A stretch of DNA of 64,000 nt, taken from positions 186,001 to 250,000 of the forward strand of contig NZ_CP023564.1 in NCBI RefSeq assembly GCF_002407065.1. Reading direction: 5' to 3'. Below the pieces are notes generated by a model. The model ran no database searches. It saw only the letters and a program-made list of their open reading frames with translations, and was not told the DNA's origin. Numbering within the stretch: the stretch's first letter is position 1; each line of letters begins with the position of its first letter. Positions 26,921 through 34,659 of the stretch are shown one piece after another. This DNA is from Brachybacterium ginsengisoli (GTDB taxonomy: Bacteria > Actinomycetota > Actinomycetes > Actinomycetales > Dermabacteraceae). The translations under genes and the position numbers were made by a program.

Positions 26921-27208
26921 ATGACCCAGCCTCCTGCGACCTCGTCGCCCTCCGATCCCCCGGACCGTCGGCCCCCCGAGGGCGGGGCCCCCGGGCCGCG
27001 ACGGAGGCCGTCCCCGGCGCTCGTCGTCGGCGTCCTGATGGTCCTGATCCTCGTGCTCGCCCTGGTCGGCTTCTTCGGAGCGCGGGCGCTGATGGGCGAC
27101 GACGAGCGCGGCGCGCAGTCGGCGACGTCTCCGCAGCAGGTGCTCGCCGCGGTCCCTGCCGCGGTCGCGGGCACCGACGCGGGCACCGGCGCGGGCGCCG
27201 ACGCCTGA
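26921..27208 (+). CDS. Small single-pass membrane protein
   Basis: 95 aa from the ATG at 26921 with GGAG six bases upstream. A Pro/Ser-rich cytoplasmic head (MTQPPATSSPSDPP) is followed by one membrane helix (ALVVGVLMVLILVLALVGFF, about 33-52), a short polar segment and an Ala/Gly/Thr tail. The head-helix-tail plan resembles the start of the DUF4352 proteins in this window but the extracellular domain is missing, so it may be a remnant. Function unknown. Confidence 0.6.
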   Translation: MTQPPATSSPSDPPDRRPPEGGAPGPRRRPSPALVVGVLMVLILVLALVGFFGARALMGDDERGAQSATSPQQVLAAVPAAVAGTDAGTGAGADA

Positions 27209-27258
27209 GCACCGTCGCCCGCGGGTGACCGTGCGCGCTCGCGCGTGCAGGGTCCTCG

Positions 27259-27741
27259 TCAGGCCACGAGGCCGTCGATCTGGTCGATCGCCGTGCGCGA
27301 GCCCTCCTCGACACCCATGTCCAGCACCGTCTGCAGACCCTCGCGGCTCGCGAACGTGGTCACGTACACCGCCCGGGTCCCGCCGTCCTGCGCGGTGAAG
27401 GTGCTGACGCTGGTCGAGACGGGCAGATCGGTGTTCGGGCTGAAGTCCTCATGCGCGAAGCCGTCCTCGTAGGAGAACGACCTCGGCTGGTCGACCTCGA
27501 GCACCGACCAGTACCCGTAGTGGCGATCGCCCTCGGGGCCGGTCATGTAATAGGTGACGCGGCCGCCCGGGGTGAGGCTGTGGTCGACCACCGTGGCCGG
27601 GTACTCCGGCGGGCCCCACACCTTCTCGAGCTGGCGCGGGTCGGCGTAGATGTCCCAGATCCTCTCCACGGGAGCGGCGAACTGCGCGGTGATCGTGAGG
27701 GTGAGCGTCTCGAGGTCGTGGGTGATGTCGGTGACGGGCAT
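27259..27741 (-). CDS. SRPBCC (AHSA1-like) protein, ArsR partner
   Basis: 160 aa from the ATG at 27739-27741 preceded by GAGGAG. The Aha1/START-like pattern is clear: TITAQFAAPVERIWDIYADPRQLEKVWGPPEYPATV, the GGRVTYYMTGP strand and a C-terminal helix (LQTVLDMGVEEGSRTAIDQID). It binds an unknown hydrophobic ligand. It lies 52 bp after an ArsR regulator gene in the same direction, the widespread actinobacterial ArsR-SRPBCC pairing. Confidence 0.88.
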   Translation of the reverse strand: MPVTDITHDLETLTLTITAQFAAPVERIWDIYADPRQLEKVWGPPEYPATVVDHSLTPGGRVTYYMTGPEGDRHYGYWSVLEVDQPRSFSYEDGFAHEDFSPNTDLPVSTSVSTFTAQDGGTRAVYVTTFASREGLQTVLDMGVEEGSRTAIDQIDGLVA

Positions 27742-27793
27742 GGTCGCTCCTCGGTCGTCCCGGCGAGCCGGGGTGGTGCACGACGACGGGTGC

Positions 27794-28126
27794 TCACTCC
27801 CGCTCGGAGTGGAGCATCTCGTCGATGCGGTCGATGTGCTCGCGGCCCCTCCGCTCGATCTCCTCGAGCAGTCGGGCGGCGGCGCGGAGTCCGTCGACGT
27901 CGGCACGGGCGAGGGTCTCGCGCCCGCTGCGTCGACGGCGGAGGAGCCCGGCCCGCTCGAGCGCCGCGACGTGCTTCTGCACGGCCGTGAGGCTCATCGG
28001 GTAGTTCCGGGCCAGCGCGGAGACCGACTGCTCCTCCGCGAGCGCCCGGCGCAGGATGTCGCGCCGGGTGCGGTCCGAGAGGGCGCGGAACCAGGCGTCG
28101 GCCCGGTCCTCCTCGCCCTCCTGCAT
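27794..28126 (-). CDS. ArsR-family transcriptional regulator
   Basis: 110 aa. Winged helix-turn-helix with the family signature FRALSDRTRRDILRRAL, recognition helix SLTAVQKHVAALERAGLL and wing RRRRSGRETLA. The metal-binding CxC of arsenic sensors is absent, so the ligand is not a metal by that motif. It heads an operon with the SRPBCC gene, and an inverted repeat five bases before its start is a likely autoregulatory site. Confidence 0.92.
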   Translation of the reverse strand: MQEGEEDRADAWFRALSDRTRRDILRRALAEEQSVSALARNYPMSLTAVQKHVAALERAGLLRRRRSGRETLARADVDGLRAAARLLEEIERRGREHIDRIDEMLHSERE

Positions 28127-28130
28127 GTCT

Positions 28131-28156
28131 GAAACCTACAACCGCGGAGTTGTTTC
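28131..28156. promoter_or_regulatory. Inverted-repeat operator candidate upstream of arsR (28126)
   Basis: GAAAC CTA CAAC CGCGGA GTTG TTTC: CAAC (28139-28142) and GTTG (28149-28152) are opposed, with outer GAAA/TTTC. The core ACAACCGCGGAGTTGT resembles GCAACCGGAGGGTTGC at 48787-48802, upstream of the other SRPBCC-ArsR unit. Confidence 0.55.
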
Positions 28157-28320
28157 TGCAAGGGTGCTGCGTCCGTGGCGAGACATCGAGGTGGCGCGGC
28201 GTCCGCTCGAGGATCATGGGATCGAGACGTCGCATGCGGGGGCGAGGGCGTCCCCGGAGGACTCGGCGGCCTCGGCCTGGCATGCTGGGGGCATCACGGC
28301 GGCGGGACCGGGAGAGGCGG

Positions 28321-28752
28321 ATGCGGATGCGGAGGCGAAGGCTGATGGCCGGAGGACTGGCGGGCATGGTGGCCGCGCTGGCGGGCTGCGGACGTCTGCT
28401 GCCGTCGCAGACGGACTCGCTCAACGACCCGGTGGAGGAGTTCGAGCATGTGACCTCCTCCGAGATGGAGACCAGCGGCGGCGGGACCATGCGCACCAGC
28501 CTGCGCGGAGACATCCGCTTCGACGTGGACGAGGACCAGCTCCTGGACGCCCTGGATCCCGTGTGGCGACAGGTGACCGAGTACGTCTTCGAGCTCGACG
28601 ACGGGTTCGAGATGCGCAGCGTTCTGGTGATCGCCCACGGGGCTGATGGATCCACGGTCGCGCCGGAGGAGCTGCTGGGCCCCGAATATGCTGCAGATCA
28701 GGACGCGACCGTGTACTTCGGAGACTTCTTCGAGCACTACGGTCTGATCTGA
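28321..28752 (+). CDS. Small lipoprotein, unknown function
   Basis: 143 aa from the ATG at 28321, preceded by GGGAGAGG. The n-region MRMRRRRLM, a short hydrophobic stretch and the lipobox VAALAGC (Cys at about 23) mark a lipoprotein. The mature part is acidic and contains no known motif (NDPVEEFEHVTSSEMET; DVDEDQLLDALDPVWRQVTEYVFELDDG). It is convergent to the alpha/beta hydrolase effector gene, 24 bp apart, so it could be a surface partner or immunity factor; there is no evidence beyond position. Confidence 0.75.
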   Translation: MRMRRRRLMAGGLAGMVAALAGCGRLLPSQTDSLNDPVEEFEHVTSSEMETSGGGTMRTSLRGDIRFDVDEDQLLDALDPVWRQVTEYVFELDDGFEMRSVLVIAHGADGSTVAPEELLGPEYAADQDATVYFGDFFEHYGLI

Positions 28753-28776
28753 GCGCTCCGAGGGGATCAGATCGCG

Positions 28777-30255
28777 TCAGATCCGGCGGGCATCGATGAC
28801 CACGTCCTCGGTGAGGGTGACGCCCTCGCCGATGTACCGGCCGTCCATGCGATCCGCCTTGTCTGCCAAGGCCGGATGGTCGGGATGCTGAGTGAGAGTG
28901 CCGTAGTAGCCGGAGGTCTCCGAGTAGGAACCGTCGCGACGGCGGTGCACCGAGTCATGCGCGTTGTGGGCGGCGTCCGGCTGCGGGAAGTCCGGGTTCT
29001 GGGGCGGGGTCCGCATGGGCACGTCCTGCACGTTCTCGGCCGGGTTGCCGCCGGGATGGCGGAAGGAGCGCCCCTCGAGGTCGAGCGTGGGGACGAAATC
29101 TCCGTCGGTCCCCTCGTTCTGGACATGCTGCACGTTGACCACATCGGTCGTGCTCTGCGCCGGGGTGTAGGTCTGCACCGGGGAGCCGACGGAGAAGATG
29201 TCGGTGACGTTGTAGGAGCCGTTCGCGCCGGAGGAGCTGTTGAAGGCGGGATCGTCGGCCAGCTGCGCGGCGACCAGACCTCCCTGGGAATGCGCCACGA
29301 AGGCGACGTCCGAGCCGGGCGGGATGCCGGCCTCGGCCATCGCGGCTGTCACCGCGTTCGCCCCGGCGTTCTCCCGTCCCGCCATGGCGTAGATGTTGTT
29401 CGCCCAGCCGAAGGGCTGGCCCTGCCCGTTCCATCCCTCGAGGGTCGCCGGGAGTCCGCCCTCGCTCGACCACAGGTCCGCGCCCTGGGTGGGCGGCACG
29501 TGCACGATGTACCTCTCGGCGCCGTCGGTGCCCTGGATGGTCTGTATGCGGATCTGCGCGGAGTCCTGCGCGTCGTACTCCCCGCCCGGCGGGACGGTCC
29601 TGATGTCACCACGGGTCTCGTCGTTGTCGAGCACCAGGTCTGCGAGATCCCGCGGGGCCTCGCTGTCCTGGACGTGGCGGGGCTCCTCGCCGAGCTCGAT
29701 CTCGGAGCGCTCGTCGAGGATCTCGATGTCCCCGTCGGGCAGGCCGTCGAAGAGGTCGCCGAGCGGGCCGGGGAGGCCCTTCAGGCCGTCGCGACCCCCT
29801 TCGAGGAGACTCTCCGCCCCCTCCGCGAGGTCCACGACACCGCCCGCGATCATCTCCGCCCAGGGAGTGTCCGGGATGAGCCGCTGGATCCCCTCGGGCA
29901 GGCCGCGGAGGCCCTCGTCGAGCCGGTCGAGGAAGTCGGTGACTCCGTCCGGCAGCAGGCTCTCGGGATCGCCGCCGCCGTCACCGTCGGGCTCCGAGGC
30001 GGCGTCCTGCTGATCCGCCTCCGCCCCGAGGTCGAAGCCCAGATGCTGAAGACGTTCGCCCAGCGTGCTGACCTGCGGTCCGATCCGGCCGCTCCAGTCC
30101 TGGACGAAGCTCTCCCGGTCCGGTCCCGCCCAGTCGACGCCGTGCACGTGCGCGGTGATCTCGGCGTGGAGGTCGATGATCCGCCGGGACCCGGTGAGCA
30201 GCAGCTCGGCATGCCCGCGAGCATCCTCCGGGTCCATGCCCTGGAACCCGCTCAT
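28777..30255 (-). CDS. Alpha/beta hydrolase with WXG100-like N-terminal export module
   Basis: 492 aa from the ATG at 30253-30255. Residues 1-90 align without gaps with the calpain protein at 24087: MSGFQGMDPE, W42-A-G44-PD and QQDAAS at 82-87. A Gly/Leu/Asp-rich linker (about 90-210) follows, then an alpha/beta hydrolase domain with nucleophile Ser323 in FVAHSQGGLVAAQL and possible acid/His segments in the C-terminal 150 residues. There is no Sec signal. It is probably a secreted lipase/esterase-type effector; substrate unknown. Its start overlaps the stop of the upstream gene (ATGA). Confidence 0.85.
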   Translation of the reverse strand: MSGFQGMDPEDARGHAELLLTGSRRIIDLHAEITAHVHGVDWAGPDRESFVQDWSGRIGPQVSTLGERLQHLGFDLGAEADQQDAASEPDGDGGGDPESLLPDGVTDFLDRLDEGLRGLPEGIQRLIPDTPWAEMIAGGVVDLAEGAESLLEGGRDGLKGLPGPLGDLFDGLPDGDIEILDERSEIELGEEPRHVQDSEAPRDLADLVLDNDETRGDIRTVPPGGEYDAQDSAQIRIQTIQGTDGAERYIVHVPPTQGADLWSSEGGLPATLEGWNGQGQPFGWANNIYAMAGRENAGANAVTAAMAEAGIPPGSDVAFVAHSQGGLVAAQLADDPAFNSSSGANGSYNVTDIFSVGSPVQTYTPAQSTTDVVNVQHVQNEGTDGDFVPTLDLEGRSFRHPGGNPAENVQDVPMRTPPQNPDFPQPDAAHNAHDSVHRRRDGSYSETSGYYGTLTQHPDHPALADKADRMDGRYIGEGVTLTEDVVIDARRI

Positions 30256-31016
30256 GCCGCACCCTCCGTTCGTGCGATCGTCGCGCCCTCGCGCAGCAGA
30301 GGGATCACGGTCCCGAAGAAGTCCCCGTCCTCGACCCGGTGCATCCCGGCCAGAGGTCCGGCCGGCCCGTCGGCGCTGTAGAGCCCGAGGACCCCGCACG
30401 TCCACCGTCGCAGCAACGTCACGCTCTGCTCGGGGGCGGGCGGGATGAGGTGGATCGCGAGGTCCGCGCGATCGCCCGTGCCGGCCAGCGCATCACGCAG
30501 CTCGGCATCGAGCCCCGGGAGCGTCGCGATCGCGCTCCGGGCCGGCTCCCCCTCGTCCGCCCGGCTGCGGATCTGCTGGACCTGCGCGCTGCTGAGCTGC
30601 AGGCGGGTGGCCTCCGAGCGGGTGGTCATCGTGGCTGGGGCCGACAGCCGTGATCCCGCGGGCACCGACGCCATGATGATCTCCGGGAGCATCTCCACCT
30701 CCACCAGGGACCAGCCGACCTCTCCGGCACCGCGTCGGGCGCAAACGACGGCTCCCCGGGCATCCACCGAGATCTCCAGCTCGATGCGTGGGCCGACGGC
30801 GGGCGTCACGCCGACTGCTGCCACGCAGGGCGCGAGCAGTGCGCGTCGGATGATCGCCTCGTGCTCGGGGTCGTGCAGGGGCGCCTCGGGCGACGGGGCG
30901 TCCGGCACGGTGATCATGGTCCGCCACAGCGGGTTCAGGCTCGCGCCGTCCTGGAGAGCCCGTGCGGCGGCATCGCGCACCGGTGCGCTCTCGAACGGGG
31001 CGGTGAACTCGACCAT
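30252..31016 (-). CDS. Unknown protein coupled to the hydrolase effector; possible chaperone
   Basis: 254 aa from the ATG at 31014-31016, preceded by GGAGGAG at 7-base spacing. No signal peptide, no membrane helix, no catalytic motif. It has an alternating alpha/beta pattern: IELEISVDARGAVVCARR, then a Ser/Thr/Arg-rich middle (SAPATMTTRSEATRLQLSSAQVQQIRSRA) and a C-terminal strand region (SVTLLRRWTCGVLGLYSADG). Size, position and coupling (ATGA) before a WXG100-like effector are like EspG chaperones of ESX systems, but I cannot establish EspG homology by eye. Immunity or an unrelated function remain open. Confidence 0.75.
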   Translation of the reverse strand: MVEFTAPFESAPVRDAAARALQDGASLNPLWRTMITVPDAPSPEAPLHDPEHEAIIRRALLAPCVAAVGVTPAVGPRIELEISVDARGAVVCARRGAGEVGWSLVEVEMLPEIIMASVPAGSRLSAPATMTTRSEATRLQLSSAQVQQIRSRADEGEPARSAIATLPGLDAELRDALAGTGDRADLAIHLIPPAPEQSVTLLRRWTCGVLGLYSADGPAGPLAGMHRVEDGDFFGTVIPLLREGATIARTEGAA

Positions 31017-31211
31017 CGGGCCCTCCTCCACAGGATGCCGGTCTGTGCCTCCTGAGCCTAGGGAGGCGATGGCGCGACGACCATGGGTACTTGTCCCCAT
31101 CCCGGAGAGGCCTGGCGGTCCGCCGCGCCGGAGGCGCCCGCGGGCGGGGAGCGGGGGCGGGCCGCCTCCCTCCTCGCCTCCGTCCTCGTTTCCGTCCTCT
31201 AGGCTCGGAGC

Positions 31212-32102
31212 ATGACCACGGGACAGGGGACTCCTCCCGAGTACGACTGGGAGGACGGCGCCGGCCCGCAAGAGCCGGAGCGCCCCGCCCTGCCCGCCGC
31301 CACCCCGTCGGACCCCGACCTCGCGGACGAGGCGCCGATCAGCGAGGCGCCCCGCGACTTCTCGCCCTGGGCCGCCCCGACCGTGGAGGCCGGCACCCCC
31401 GACGCCCCCGATGCCGGGCAGAGCTCCGGCCGCGACGGCCGACTCCCCGCCTGGGCGATCCTCGGGATCGTCGCGGTCCAGGGCGTGGTCGCCGTCTCCG
31501 TGGTCGCCCTCGTGCTCGGCGCCGCGCAGACCCTCTACGGGGGGCCCGATGTGGACCCGTCGGCCGCCCCGACCTCGGCGCCCGCGACCCGATCCGGCCC
31601 GCCGGCCACGTCCGAGCCGGCGCGTGAGCCCGGCACCGTCACCGATTCCTCGGGGCGCGAGGTGACCGACGGGACCGGCGGCTTCGACGACCCGGGCACG
31701 ATCGGCGAGCACACCGTGAGCTGGACCGTCTGGACCCGCGGGACCCTCTTCGTGACGCCCCTCGAGGTCGAGGTCTCGGCGACCCTCCCGGGCACGAGCG
31801 CGACGGGCGTCGTCCAGGACGGCTACCGTGCGGTCCTGGCGACCTACGAGGTGCGCTACGAGGGCGCCGGACAGCTCGCGCCCTCCGAGGAGCTCTGGCT
31901 GACCGGCGAGACCGAGCTGACCTATTTCCCGGACATCGCCCAGGGCCTGGTCGGTGATCCGATGAAGCAGGTGGGGCCGCTCGAGGACGGCGAGACCGCG
32001 CGTTTCCGCAGCGTGTTCCTCGTCCCGGAGGACGAGGTCGACAGCTTCCGCCTGGGTCTGGAGACCTTCACCGGGGAGGTCCTGTACTTCCGGGCGACCT
32101 GA
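31212..32102 (+). CDS. Membrane-anchored DUF4352-like protein (paralogue 2)
   Basis: 296 aa. An acidic Pro/Ala-rich cytoplasmic head of about 75 residues, one membrane helix (about 80-103, WAILGIVAVQGVVAVSVVAL), a Ser/Pro/Thr linker and an extracellular domain (about 155-296) with GEHTVSWTVWTRGTLFVTPLEVEV, YRAVLATYEVRYEGAGQLAP, LWLTGETELTYFPD and GPLEDGETARFRSVF. The domain order equals that of the genes at 20678 and 34660. Function unknown. A 195-bp divergent gap separates it from the effector operon. Confidence 0.78.
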   Translation: MTTGQGTPPEYDWEDGAGPQEPERPALPAATPSDPDLADEAPISEAPRDFSPWAAPTVEAGTPDAPDAGQSSGRDGRLPAWAILGIVAVQGVVAVSVVALVLGAAQTLYGGPDVDPSAAPTSAPATRSGPPATSEPAREPGTVTDSSGREVTDGTGGFDDPGTIGEHTVSWTVWTRGTLFVTPLEVEVSATLPGTSATGVVQDGYRAVLATYEVRYEGAGQLAPSEELWLTGETELTYFPDIAQGLVGDPMKQVGPLEDGETARFRSVFLVPEDEVDSFRLGLETFTGEVLYFRAT

Positions 32103-32160
32103 GGGGCGCGAGGCGCCGGGGCGCGGTGGACACCCGGCCGCGGTCTGAGGCATCATCTAT

Positions 32161-32180
32161 CTGAAACCCGCAGTATCAGG
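32161..32180 (+). promoter_or_regulatory. 20-bp motif upstream of fadB, shared with the thiolase gene
   Basis: CTGAAACCCGCAGTATCAGG, 18/20 identical to 17029-17048 and in the same orientation, 52 bases before the start codon. The coincidence of motif and pathway makes a common regulator or promoter class likely. Confidence 0.6.
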
Positions 32181-32232
32181 CAACCTGCGGAGCGCCGCCT
32201 GCCCTCGACGAAGAGATCGCGAAAGGTCACTG

Positions 32233-34437
32233 ATGAGCAGCTACACCGAGCACGTCACCCGAGTCCTCACAGAGGATCGCGAGCACGCGGGTCTGGGGAC
32301 CGTGGCCGTGCTGACCTTCGCGCCGCCCGCGGGCGAGGAGCGCCGCCCCGCCACCCTCGGTCCCCGCTCGATCGAGGCCGTCACCGGCGCGATCGGCACC
32401 GCCCTGGACCGCGCCGAGGCTGGGGAGATCCAGGCCATCGCCCTGACCGGCACCGGGAAGGTCTTCCTCGCCGGCGCCGACCTGTCGATGTTCGCCGACC
32501 CCACTGCGGTCTCGAACGTCGAGGGCATGACCCGCGCCGCGCATGAGCTGCAGATCCGGGTGCGCACCAGCCCCGTCCCCGTCCTCGCCCATCTCAACGG
32601 GGTCGCCCTCGGCGGCGGCCTCGAGGTCGCGCTCCTGGCCGACGTGCGCACCGCCGCCCCCGGCGTGAAGGGCCTCGGCCTGCCGGAGACCAGCCTCGGG
32701 ATCCTGCCCGGCTGGGGCGGCACCACGCTGCTGCAGTCCGTCGTCGGCGCCGAGACCGCCGTGCGGATGATCCTCGAGGACCCGGCGCGCGACGCCCAGC
32801 TGAGCGCCGAGCAGGCCCTCGAGAACGGCCTGGTCGACGAGCTGGCCGAGGGGCTCGACGAGGCGCTGGACCAGTTCGCCGCCCTGGTCGCCGCGCATGT
32901 GGACCTCGACGTGAGCGACGCCGACGTGGTGGACCCAGCACTCGCCGCGACCGCGGCCGACGCCCCCGCCGACGCCCCCGGCGCCTGGGCCGGCCGCGAG
33001 GCGCCGCTGCCCGCCGCCGACACCCCCGAGGCCGAGGCGCTGCTGGACGCCCTGGACGCCCCGCACGGGAGTGCGGAGACTCGCCGCACCTGGGCCGGTC
33101 GGCTCGAGGCGCAGGGCGCCCCCGCCGTCGCCCGGGCTCTCCGCCTGCTCCAGGAGCTGCCCGGCTCCACCCTCGCCGACGCCCTCGAGCGCGAGGCCAC
33201 TGCGCTCGGCGAGCTGGTGCGCAGCGATGCGGCCGCCGCCTCGATGTACTCCGCCGAGATGCTGCGTCACGGCAAGCCCGGCCGCGCCCCTGTGGAGGGG
33301 GCGCGCGAGATCCGCCGCGTCGGTGTGGCCGGCGCCGGTCTCATGGCGTCCCAGATCGCCGCCCAGCTGGCCCTGGGCCTCCGGGTCCCCGTCGTTATGC
33401 GCGACCTCGACACGGCCACGGCCTCCAAGGGCCTCGCCGCCGCCCGCGAGGTGATCGCCCGGACCGCGGCCCGCGGGTCGCTCGACGCCGCCGCCGCGAC
33501 CGCCCTCGCCGACAGCCTCTCCGCCACCACGGACCTCCAGGACCTCGCCGGCTGCGACCTCGTGCTCGAGGCCGTCCCCGAGGTGCTCGCGATCAAGAAG
33601 TCCGTCTTCGCCGAGCTCGAGAGCGTCCTGGCGGAGGACGCCCTGCTGGTCACCAACACCTCCTCGCTGTCGGTGGCGCGGATGGCGGAGGACCTCACCC
33701 ACCGAGGGCGCGTCGTGGGCCTGCACTTCTTCAACCCCGTCGCCAAGATGCCCCTGGTCGAGGTGATCCACACCGAGGACACCGACGAGGCGGCCCTCGC
33801 CACCGGCCTCGAGGTGGTGCGGCGGATGCGCAAGTTCGCCGTGCGGAGCGCGGACGCGCCGGGCTTCATCGTCAACCGGCTCCTGTTCCGCGTGCTCGGA
33901 GCGGTGCTCGCCTCCGTAGACGCCGGCGCGGACCCGGCCGAGGTCGACGCCTCCCTCGACGCCCTCGGCATGCCCATGCGCCCCTTCGAGCTGCTGGATC
34001 TGGTGGGCCTCGCGGTCGCGGACCACGTGGGGACCGTGCTCCTCGAGGAGCTCGGCGACCGCTTCCACGCCTCCCCGGGCCTGGGCGCGATGGCCGAGAA
34101 GAAGGCCCGCTTCACCGAGCCGAGCAGGACCGCCGTGCACCCGCCGGTCTCCCCGACCGTCGCCGAGGTGTTCGGCACGGACCCGTCCGTCGCTGCCGCG
34201 GCACCCGTGGGCGACGCCCTGCTCGAGGCGGTCCAGGACGGCCTCGCCGAGGAGATCGCGCTGATGCTCGATGCCGGTGTGGTCGAACGGCCGGAGCAGG
34301 TGGACCTGGCCCTGATCCTGGGCGCCGGCTTCCCCCGGCACCGCGGCGGGGTCACGCCCTACCTCGACGCCTCGGGCGCCTCGCAGCGCGCCGTGGGCCG
34401 CACCTTCCACGGCGAGCTGTTCACCGGGCGGGGCTGA
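32233..34437 (+). CDS. fadB: Multifunctional enoyl-CoA hydratase / 3-hydroxyacyl-CoA dehydrogenase
   Basis: 734 aa. The N-terminal crotonase domain (about 1-250) has AGADLSMFAD, GVALGGGLEVALLADVR and LPETSLGILPGWGG. The middle (about 355-535) is the NAD-binding dehydrogenase, with GVAGAGLMASQIAAQLALG and GLHFFNPVAKMPLVEVI, and the C-terminal 3HCDH domains follow (DAPGFIVNRLLFRVLGA; LGAGFPRHRGGV). It hydrates 2-enoyl-CoA and oxidises 3-hydroxyacyl-CoA, between the acyl-CoA dehydrogenase and thiolase steps encoded at 17.1-19.7 kb. The usual fadA partner is not adjacent. AAAGGTCACTG precedes the start. Confidence 0.94.
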   Translation: MSSYTEHVTRVLTEDREHAGLGTVAVLTFAPPAGEERRPATLGPRSIEAVTGAIGTALDRAEAGEIQAIALTGTGKVFLAGADLSMFADPTAVSNVEGMTRAAHELQIRVRTSPVPVLAHLNGVALGGGLEVALLADVRTAAPGVKGLGLPETSLGILPGWGGTTLLQSVVGAETAVRMILEDPARDAQLSAEQALENGLVDELAEGLDEALDQFAALVAAHVDLDVSDADVVDPALAATAADAPADAPGAWAGREAPLPAADTPEAEALLDALDAPHGSAETRRTWAGRLEAQGAPAVARALRLLQELPGSTLADALEREATALGELVRSDAAAASMYSAEMLRHGKPGRAPVEGAREIRRVGVAGAGLMASQIAAQLALGLRVPVVMRDLDTATASKGLAAAREVIARTAARGSLDAAAATALADSLSATTDLQDLAGCDLVLEAVPEVLAIKKSVFAELESVLAEDALLVTNTSSLSVARMAEDLTHRGRVVGLHFFNPVAKMPLVEVIHTEDTDEAALATGLEVVRRMRKFAVRSADAPGFIVNRLLFRVLGAVLASVDAGADPAEVDASLDALGMPMRPFELLDLVGLAVADHVGTVLLEELGDRFHASPGLGAMAEKKARFTEPSRTAVHPPVSPTVAEVFGTDPSVAAAAPVGDALLEAVQDGLAEEIALMLDAGVVERPEQVDLALILGAGFPRHRGGVTPYLDASGASQRAVGRTFHGELFTGRG

Positions 34438-34480
34438 ACGGCGCTCCTGCCTCCGGGACTCCCGCCCCGGGACAGGTCAC

Positions 34481-34520
34481 CGCGCCGCCCCGTTCGCCCT
34501 GGGAGCGGGGCGGTGCGTTT
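34481..34520 (+). terminator. Hairpin terminator after fadB
   Basis: CGCGCCGCCCCG (34481-34492) pairs with CGGGGCGGTGCG (34506-34517) with one mismatch, followed by TTT. It lies 44 bases after the fadB stop. Confidence 0.6.
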
Positions 34521-34659
34521 CGTGACCGGATAGCGATCTGATGATCCTGGGCGAACCCTGGGTGCGCCGTACTATGTGGCGATCGGGCCCAGGGGTTCGA
34601 CCAGAGCAGGTCGTGTCAGGAGAGAGGGGACGGCGCCGCATCCGGCGCCGGAGCAGAAC

